Source of the DNA: Shouchella xiaoxiensis
GTDB lineage: Bacteria > Bacillota > Bacilli > Bacillales > Bacillaceae_D
Direction of reading: 5' to 3'
DNA: 38,793 bases
Assembly (NCBI RefSeq): GCF_016907895.1
Contig: NZ_JAFBCV010000022.1
Coordinates: 1 to 38,793, forward strand
The position numbers and the translations under genes are program-made. The notes under the pieces are model-generated. The model did not search any database. It was not told the DNA's origin and saw only the letters and a list, made by a program, of their open reading frames with translations. How positions within the stretch are numbered: the stretch's first letter is position 1; each line of letters opens with the position of its first letter. This document shows positions 33,703 to 38,793 of this stretch, one piece after another.

Positions 33703-36267
33703 AAAATACCAACCAGTAGCGAGAAGCAAACCAACAATGCTCAAGCTCAACGATTGTTTAAAAAATGGTGGGAAATACGTGAAGGTAATTTCATTTTTAC
33801 CTTCAGCTAACTGAACGCCTAAAAATGAATAGTTGACTCGTTCAATATCTGCGTTCTGACCATTTACGGTTACTTCCCATCCTCGTTCATAAGGAACTGG
33901 AATGGTTAATAATTTTTGTTCACTGGTGTTATTATATGAAATTGAAACGTTATTATTTGTTCGTTCAACAGGGATTGGTTCATCGAGTGTGACTTCTCGA
34001 TCTAATGTCGCGTAAGATTCAGTGTAAAGCTCTAAGTGATCAAGCGTATAGCTTCCTTCTGGTACACGCAAAGAAATAATCTCGTCTGACGCGATGCGAA
34101 CCGTAATTTGATTGACATCAGTTCGGTAAATAGATTGAAGTGATTTTCGGTTTGTTTCAAATTCATTTACCGTAAGAGGAAATAAACGGGCGGTAGCTGA
34201 ATTATTTAACAAGTAAAAAGAAAAGTAGTCATCAACCTCAGTTTCCGTTCGCTCTCCTACGAAGATGTCAATTCCCCCAAATTCCTCTTCAACGGTCAAA
34301 ATACCATTTTCATACGTCCCACCAACAGCTTCAATTGGAAGATTTTCCAAACGATTCGTAACGGTTGACTCAAATGTGGTATTATGCAAAGAATCTCTAG
34401 CTACAGCTCCTTGTAACATCGCGTGCTCGCGCTCAAGAACACTAAATGTTTCTAATTCCTCTTGGGAGTAAATGGAATTGGTTGTCCGCGCGTACGAAAG
34501 AAGGTTTTGATTTTCATACAGTGTATACGCATCATTTGAATCGACTTCAGTAAAACCGTAGGGTATTGGGTCTGTTTCTTCATTTTGAACGAGTTTATGG
34601 CTTACACGAAACAAGCTATGCAAATTAGCGCGATCTCCAAAACCTGAGTATCGACTTACGCTTTCACGATTCATGTCAATTTGGAGATCATGGTAATAGA
34701 AGAATAGAAGCTGTTGGTTTAACACACTCGAATAAGCACTTACACCAGGAAAGTTTTGGACCAACGGTGTGTTGTTTCTAAAATCAGCTACCCATTCAAT
34801 TCTTGAAAGGGGTTCTTCTAGGTTCACTTCCTCTAACAAATCCCTCTGTTCAGGATGATCATATTGATGGCTTTGTAAAAAGTCAGTAGAAGTTTGGTGC
34901 AAATTTCCATCTTCGAATAAACGCTCTTTTTGATAGAGGTTAGCTAGACCTAATTGAAAAACGACTAGGGTAGCAAGAACTAAAAAGGGTGACCATGACA
35001 TGCGACGGGGCACCAAAACAACCACAATAGATAATAAGCCTAACACTAAAAGAAAAATGGCCGTTCCCGTCATGTAAGCAGAGGGATTGCTCCATATTCC
35101 GATGCTATAAGAACCAATTAACAAAATGGACGTGACTAGTGCAGACCAAAGAAGATTTCTCTTAGGAATGGTGTGTAGCTTTGATAATCCAAACGAAATG
35201 GCCCCGGCCAAGGCAAATGAAGCCATGTATTGAAACCGATACTGAGGAGCAGAAAAACCATTAAAAATGCTACCAATCATCGGACTATAATGAAAGATGA
35301 GAAACAAACCTGATACAATGCTAAAAAATAGGAATGGCTTAAATTGATACAGTTTTTTAGAGAAAGCGAGCAAGAAAAACAATGCAGGGACGATAAGTAC
35401 TCGACTGGTAAATAAAAAGTCGTCATGTAAATCAAACCAAGGGATTGGATCTGAAAATGAAGGGCGGAAATTGTTTAAATAGCCATATACAGAAGGAACA
35501 AATGCAAATGCACCAATGAAAAAGCCGAGTAAAACAGCAGGGATGTAGTAGCTGATCTGTTTCTTTATCGTTAATTCCTGCTTAGAGAATCGAATAAAGA
35601 AGCGAATAAGAGCGTAAATCCCAATGAATAAAAAGTTCATGTAGGCAAAATAAAAATTATTTATGATTGAGAGTGCGATCGCCGCAATAAACCAGCCAGG
35701 TTTTTTTTCACGAATGATTTTTTCTACGCCTAATACAAGCAACGGTAACCAAAGGTAGGCATCGGCAAAAAATTCCCAGAATGAGGCATGTCTAAAATAC
35801 ATAACGCTACCACCATAAAGAATAGCTCCAATAAACGCGTAAATCGTAGGTATTTTAAAGTAGCGAAAGACTAAAGTAGTAATAAAAACAACGATTGCTA
35901 ATCGAGCTGTATTTACAAAAACAGCAGCTTGGCCCCAAAAAATAATCTCATCTGTATGTAGAAAAATCCCAAACCATTCACCTAAGTAAACGATAATAAA
36001 CGTCAGAAAAAAAATACTGCTTGTGGAAAAGTAATAAGCTAATTGGCTAAATATTCCTCCACCTAATCCAAATTGATGTGAGTAAAAAAAAGATCCTTCA
36101 CTAAACTGCTGATACAAAAACTGTTTAAATGGCAACATTTGAGCCGTGCCATCATTTGGACCAACCATAAATTGTCCATTGTTTAATTGATAAAAGAAAA
36201 AAGCATGGGCAAGTACCGCAAATAGCAAACTTGCCCCAATCAATCCAAGTAGTGTCCTACGATTCAT
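33679..36267 (-). CDS. YfhO family membrane glycosyltransferase
   Basis: An 862-aa membrane protein of the YfhO family (GT-C-like). The first 450 or so residues hold about a dozen transmembrane helices with a conserved N-terminal loop (MVGPNDGTAQMLPFKQFLYQQF and SHQFGLGGGIF). A large extracytoplasmic domain follows (about 455-835), then a last helix near the C-terminus (SLSLSIVGLLLATGWYFARRR). YfhO homologues in Bacillus and Staphylococcus transfer a sugar, for example GlcNAc, from undecaprenyl phosphate to lipoteichoic acid outside the cell. The ATG at 36267 has GGAG 6 nt upstream; an ATG at 36279 is an alternative. It is third in the operon with a GT2 enzyme and a GtrA flippase, overlapping gtrA by 11 nt. 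Confidence 0.9.
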   Translation of the reverse strand: MNRRTLLGLIGASLLFAVLAHAFFFYQLNNGQFMVGPNDGTAQMLPFKQFLYQQFSEGSFFYSHQFGLGGGIFSQLAYYFSTSSIFFLTFIIVYLGEWFGIFLHTDEIIFWGQAAVFVNTARLAIVVFITTLVFRYFKIPTIYAFIGAILYGGSVMYFRHASFWEFFADAYLWLPLLVLGVEKIIREKKPGWFIAAIALSIINNFYFAYMNFLFIGIYALIRFFIRFSKQELTIKKQISYYIPAVLLGFFIGAFAFVPSVYGYLNNFRPSFSDPIPWFDLHDDFLFTSRVLIVPALFFLLAFSKKLYQFKPFLFFSIVSGLFLIFHYSPMIGSIFNGFSAPQYRFQYMASFALAGAISFGLSKLHTIPKRNLLWSALVTSILLIGSYSIGIWSNPSAYMTGTAIFLLVLGLLSIVVVLVPRRMSWSPFLVLATLVVFQLGLANLYQKERLFEDGNLHQTSTDFLQSHQYDHPEQRDLLEEVNLEEPLSRIEWVADFRNNTPLVQNFPGVSAYSSVLNQQLLFFYYHDLQIDMNRESVSRYSGFGDRANLHSLFRVSHKLVQNEETDPIPYGFTEVDSNDAYTLYENQNLLSYARTTNSIYSQEELETFSVLEREHAMLQGAVARDSLHNTTFESTVTNRLENLPIEAVGGTYENGILTVEEEFGGIDIFVGERTETEVDDYFSFYLLNNSATARLFPLTVNEFETNRKSLQSIYRTDVNQITVRIASDEIISLRVPEGSYTLDHLELYTESYATLDREVTLDEPIPVERTNNNVSISYNNTSEQKLLTIPVPYERGWEVTVNGQNADIERVNYSFLGVQLAEGKNEITFTYFPPFFKQSLSLSIVGLLLATGWYFARRRFNT

Positions 36268-36676
36268 GTGAAACTCCATCTCGTCTTAATATTTTTGCTG
36301 TTACTAAAAACGTAATCGGAACAGTAAATAAAACGGCTAATATAGGTGCAATGAGGGGAGAAAGATTCACCCATTCCACAAAAATAAAGACAAACACAGT
36401 GGATACAGTGAAATTAACCACTTGTGTAAGCGGGAATTGAATAAACGTTTTCCACGATGGTTTTACACCAAAGGTAAAAAAAACATTTAAAAAGTAAGAA
36501 CCAATCATGCTTAGTAAAAAGGCCGCGATATGAGAAACCAGATACTGAAGCATAAATAGTTGATGAAACAACAAGTAAAGAAGATAAAACGTTCCCGTGT
36601 TTAACCCACCAACAACGGCGAAACGAATAAATTGGTTATGATACACTTTTCTCCACAGGCTATTGGACTCTTTCAT
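36257..36676 (-). CDS. GtrA/GtcA family polyprenyl-sugar flippase
   Basis: A 139-aa membrane protein with four hydrophobic helices of the GtrA family. FIRFAVVGGLNTGTFYLLYLL at the N-terminus is the family signature (F-x-VGG-x-NT). It is thought to flip polyprenyl-phosphate-sugars across the membrane. It overlaps the upstream glycosyltransferase by 17 nt and the downstream YfhO gene by 11 nt, which ties the three into one pathway: charge the lipid inside, flip it, transfer outside. Confidence 0.92.
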   Translation of the reverse strand: MKESNSLWRKVYHNQFIRFAVVGGLNTGTFYLLYLLFHQLFMLQYLVSHIAAFLLSMIGSYFLNVFFTFGVKPSWKTFIQFPLTQVVNFTVSTVFVFIFVEWVNLSPLIAPILAVLFTVPITFLVTAKILRRDGVSHES

Positions 36677-37616
36677 AGCGTTTTCCTTTAGTTGCGTTCG
36701 ATTCTTTTACTAAATAATGTGGGCGCTTTTTGGTTTCGTTATATATTCTGCCAATATACTCGCCAATAATTCCAAGGGAAACCAATTGAATTCCTCCAAG
36801 GAATAAAACGGCCGAGACGATTGTAAAGTATCCTGGAACATCAATGCCTGTACGAATAATTTGGGTGAACATGATAAGGATATAAATAAGTGCAGCAACC
36901 AAAATAAATCCACCTACATAAAAACAAAGCCGAAGTGGTTTCATATTAAATGAGACAATGCCATCGATTCCGTAATTGATTAACTTTGAGATAGACCATT
37001 TCGATTCTCCGTTCTGACGTGATACATTCTCATAGTAAACCACTTTCTGGTCAAAGCCAATCCAAGAGAACAATCCTTTGGAGAATCGGTTTCCTTCACT
37101 CATCACGAGTAAAGCTTCAACTGCTCGGCGACTTAACAAACGAAAATCACCTGCGCCATCTTCAAGGCGAACATCTACCACTTTGTTAATAAGCTTGTAG
37201 TACATTTTTGATAATGCCGTTTTTAACAAATGATCGCCTTTGCGATTGCGGCAAGCAATTACTTGATCGTAACCATCTTCAAATCCTTCTAAAAGGTCGT
37301 GTATTAATTCCACAGGGTGCTGTAGGTCTGCATCTATCACAATTGCGCAGTCTCCTTTAGCATGTTGAAAACCTGCTAATATGGCTGCTTCTTTTCCGAA
37401 ATTACGCGTAAAAGATACGTAATTAACTTGTGGATGCCAGGTGGAGAGACGTTGTAATAAATTCAATGTATCATCAGAGCTGCCATCATCAATATAAATA
37501 ACTTCCCAACGATAATTTGTTTCATCAAGAACGGCTTTTAATGCAAAATAAAAAGGCTCTACATTTTTTTCTTCGTTAAAGGAAGGGACTATGACTGAAA
37601 GTAAAGGTTTATTCAT
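36660..37616 (-). CDS. Family 2 glycosyltransferase (CsbB-like polyprenyl-phosphate glycosyltransferase)
   Basis: A 318-aa DPM1-like GT2 enzyme that loads a sugar from a nucleotide sugar onto undecaprenyl phosphate. The N-terminal GT-A domain has SVIVPSFNEEKNV (7-19), IDDGSSDDT (42-50) and DADLQHP (95-101, metal-binding Asp). GDFRLLSRRAV and RQNGESKWS are further family motifs. Two C-terminal transmembrane helices lie at about 226-250 and 262-288. The start at 37616 has GGAGG about 8 nt upstream; the ATG at 37631 overlaps that site. The context with gtrA and yfhO and a SigB-like promoter fits CsbB, but GlcNAc as the sugar is inferred. Confidence 0.92.
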   Translation of the reverse strand: MNKPLLSVIVPSFNEEKNVEPFYFALKAVLDETNYRWEVIYIDDGSSDDTLNLLQRLSTWHPQVNYVSFTRNFGKEAAILAGFQHAKGDCAIVIDADLQHPVELIHDLLEGFEDGYDQVIACRNRKGDHLLKTALSKMYYKLINKVVDVRLEDGAGDFRLLSRRAVEALLVMSEGNRFSKGLFSWIGFDQKVVYYENVSRQNGESKWSISKLINYGIDGIVSFNMKPLRLCFYVGGFILVAALIYILIMFTQIIRTGIDVPGYFTIVSAVLFLGGIQLVSLGIIGEYIGRIYNETKKRPHYLVKESNATKGKRYERVQ

Positions 37617-37662
37617 CTTCCGAGCCTCCATTTCTTGTTAGATTTTTTAGATCACATGTATT

Positions 37663-37687
37663 ATACCCCGTGGTATTAAAGTCAAAT
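37663..37687 (-). promoter_or_regulatory. Candidate SigB promoter of the glycosylation operon
   Basis: On the minus strand ATTTGA (37687-37682), a 13-nt spacer, then GGGTAT (37668-37663). The -10 matches the SigB consensus fully and the -35 in four of six bases (GTTTAA). csbB of B. subtilis is a known SigB-controlled gene. An overlapping TATAAT would need a 14-nt spacer from TTGACT, too short for SigA. Confidence 0.5.
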
Positions 37688-37837
37688 CTTACGGTTGTCT
37701 TAAAGAAATATTTAAAAGTGTGTGTGTTTGTAAAAAAATCTAGCAAATTGAAAGGATCCATTCTAAAAAACGACAGAATGTCTGGAAACATTTTGTTATT
37801 CGCATTAAAATAGAAGGGAAATGGAGGAGAAGTTACG

Positions 37838-38647
37838 ATGGAAAACTATAAGTTAGTCATCTTTGATTTAGATGGAACATTATACGAAGGTACGGATCAT
37901 TTTGATTTTTATGCGAATCACTTAAAAAACAAAGTGGCTAAAGCAGATCAAATGGAGTTTCAGTTGGATTATGAGGCAATGAAAGCGGGAAACCATATTG
38001 TATCAATTGGGAAAGCATATGACGTTGTGAACGATACGGTTCTCACAATTGATCCAATGACGTTAAAAGTCGTTATAGCTCATACTTGGGATGGGGAAGC
38101 ATTGGATCAATCAACAATTGAAGAACATTATTCGGAGCCACTTTCTTTTAATTTTTCAGATATGATTGCCATTGGTGATGGCTGGTGGTACCCTTTTGTA
38201 TGTGCAAAGCACCATGGGGTTGAGGATTGTTATTCAAGCTATAATGCCACAAAAGAATACATGGTCTCCGATAAATTTACATTAGTCCCTTTAGCTGGTT
38301 TAAAAGAGAACTTACTTCAATTAAAGGAAAAAACAAATACAATTGTGATGACAAATAGCGATCAGGAGGATGTGAGTCGTTTATTTGCAGAATTAGGTTT
38401 AGAAGGTATATTTGATCATATTATTCCTTCAGCCAACAAACCAGGTTCAACAACAGAACAATTAACAAGGCTTTTAAAGCAATACAATGTTGAACCAAGT
38501 GAAGCAGTAAGCATTGGGGACAACTTTATTAATGAGGTAGCTCCTGCAGTCTTACTTGGAATGGACGCTGTTTACATACATCCACAGTTACCGAAAGTAG
38601 ATTTAAAAAACGTCCGAGTTGTTTCAAGCGTAGTAGACTTATTTTAA
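37838..38647 (+). CDS. HAD family hydrolase
   Basis: A 269-aa haloacid-dehalogenase-superfamily phosphatase. Motif I is FDLDGT (Asp10 nucleophile, Asp12 acid), motif II VMTNS, the motif III lysine probably within SANKPG, and motif IV SIGDNFINEVAPA. A long insert between motif I and the rest (about 15-160) forms an unusually large cap, which includes IGDGWWYPFVCAKHHGVEDCYSSYN, and may set the substrate. GGAGGAG precedes the ATG. It is a single gene divergent from the glycosyltransferase operon, closed by a 12-bp terminator. Substrate unknown. Confidence 0.88.
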   Translation: MENYKLVIFDLDGTLYEGTDHFDFYANHLKNKVAKADQMEFQLDYEAMKAGNHIVSIGKAYDVVNDTVLTIDPMTLKVVIAHTWDGEALDQSTIEEHYSEPLSFNFSDMIAIGDGWWYPFVCAKHHGVEDCYSSYNATKEYMVSDKFTLVPLAGLKENLLQLKEKTNTIVMTNSDQEDVSRLFAELGLEGIFDHIIPSANKPGSTTEQLTRLLKQYNVEPSEAVSIGDNFINEVAPAVLLGMDAVYIHPQLPKVDLKNVRVVSSVVDLF

Positions 38648-38670
38648 TAGCGATGAAAATTAATGAATAG

Positions 38671-38706
38671 AGCTTTATTCCCTGTTAGGGGGATAAAGCT
38701 TTTTTT
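38671..38706 (+). terminator. Terminator of the HAD gene
   Basis: AGCTTTATTCCC (38671-38682) pairs with GGGGATAAAGCT (38689-38700), with one T-G pair, around TGTTAG. A T-run follows. Confidence 0.92.
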
Positions 38707-38719
38707 AATGGTTTTAAAA

Positions 38720-38793
38720 ACCCCTGGCTCTGCCGGGGGTTCCAGAGAGCTTCTAGCGTGGTCATAAAAAAAGCCTCACGACGTGATAAGATG
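38720..38793 (+). mobile_element. Possible left end of an IS200/IS605-type element, cut by the window edge
   Basis: A 9-bp hairpin ACCCCTGGC/GCCGGGGGT (38720-38728/38732-38740, one G-T pair, TCT loop) is followed by GCT/AGC (38749-38757) and an A-run with TCAC/GTGA at the end (AAGCCTCACGACGTGATAAG). A strong GC hairpin followed by small subterminal hairpins, without inverted repeats, is how IS200/IS605 left ends look, and this wording resembles such ends I recall from Bacillaceae. The transposase would lie beyond the window, so this is tentative. Confidence 0.45.

Noticed and set aside
37660-37686. SigA promoter TTGACT...TATAAT for the glycosyltransferase operon
   Set aside because: The spacer is only 14 nt. 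The overlapping SigB-like pair has proper spacing and known biology.

Overview
The window looks like chromosome of a low-GC Gram-positive bacterium of the Bacillaceae. The gene order thiL-tsaE-tsaB-rimI-tsaD-(ABC-F)-rex-tatA-tatC-...-ydiK-ydiL-groES-groEL is, from memory, that of the Bacillus subtilis ydi region. Shine-Dalgarno sequences are strong (AAGGAGG type), SigA-type promoters and a perfect CIRCE element are present, and non-ATG starts (GTG, TTG, possibly CTG) are frequent. The acidic surface-exposed parts (substrate-binding lipoprotein, TatA tail) would fit an alkaliphilic or halotolerant species, but that is inference. I see no prophage, CRISPR array or rRNA.

Layout. 1-566 has no protein gene. 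It holds two tandem copies (282-nt period) of a structured, probably transcribed RNA that I could not assign to a family; it is the most novel-looking element here. 567-1970 (minus): MgtC-like and DedA membrane proteins. 2220-3362: a trans-sulfuration-family PLP enzyme. 3405-3548: an overlooked 47-aa membrane peptide. 3649-3824: a solitary initiator tRNA with its own promoter and terminator. 3862-7501: thiL and the tRNA t6A genes tsaE, tsaB and tsaD with rimI. 7521-9446 (minus): ABC-F ATPase. 9616-11215: rex and the minimal Tat translocase tatA-tatC. 11308-14670: an OpuC-type osmoprotectant ABC importer. 14708-15807 (minus): YdiL-like CPBP protease and the small YdiK. 15923-17994: groES-groEL under SigA and HrcA/CIRCE control. 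18120-21800: an unknown 118-aa protein, a queuosine-precursor transporter with a preQ1-I riboswitch, an alpha/beta hydrolase and an HpaB-type flavin monooxygenase.

21808-32451 is one metabolic island. It carries a nearly complete molybdenum cofactor pathway (moaB-mobA-moaC on minus; moaA, then moeA-mobB-moaE-moaD on plus), a formate/nitrite-family channel, and a multi-iron-sulfur molybdopterin formate-dehydrogenase-like enzyme with its DUF1641 partner and FdhD. The cofactor genes plausibly serve the dehydrogenase. moaC, which I recall sitting between ydiF and rex in B. subtilis, is here part of this island.

32465-33566 (minus) holds a ferritin-like protein and two overlooked small membrane proteins. 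33679-37616 (minus) is a three-gene operon of glycosyltransferase, GtrA flippase and YfhO, a predicted polyprenol-dependent teichoic-acid glycosylation system, with a candidate SigB promoter. 37838-38647 is a HAD phosphatase. The window ends in a hairpin-rich stretch resembling the left end of an IS200/IS605 element.
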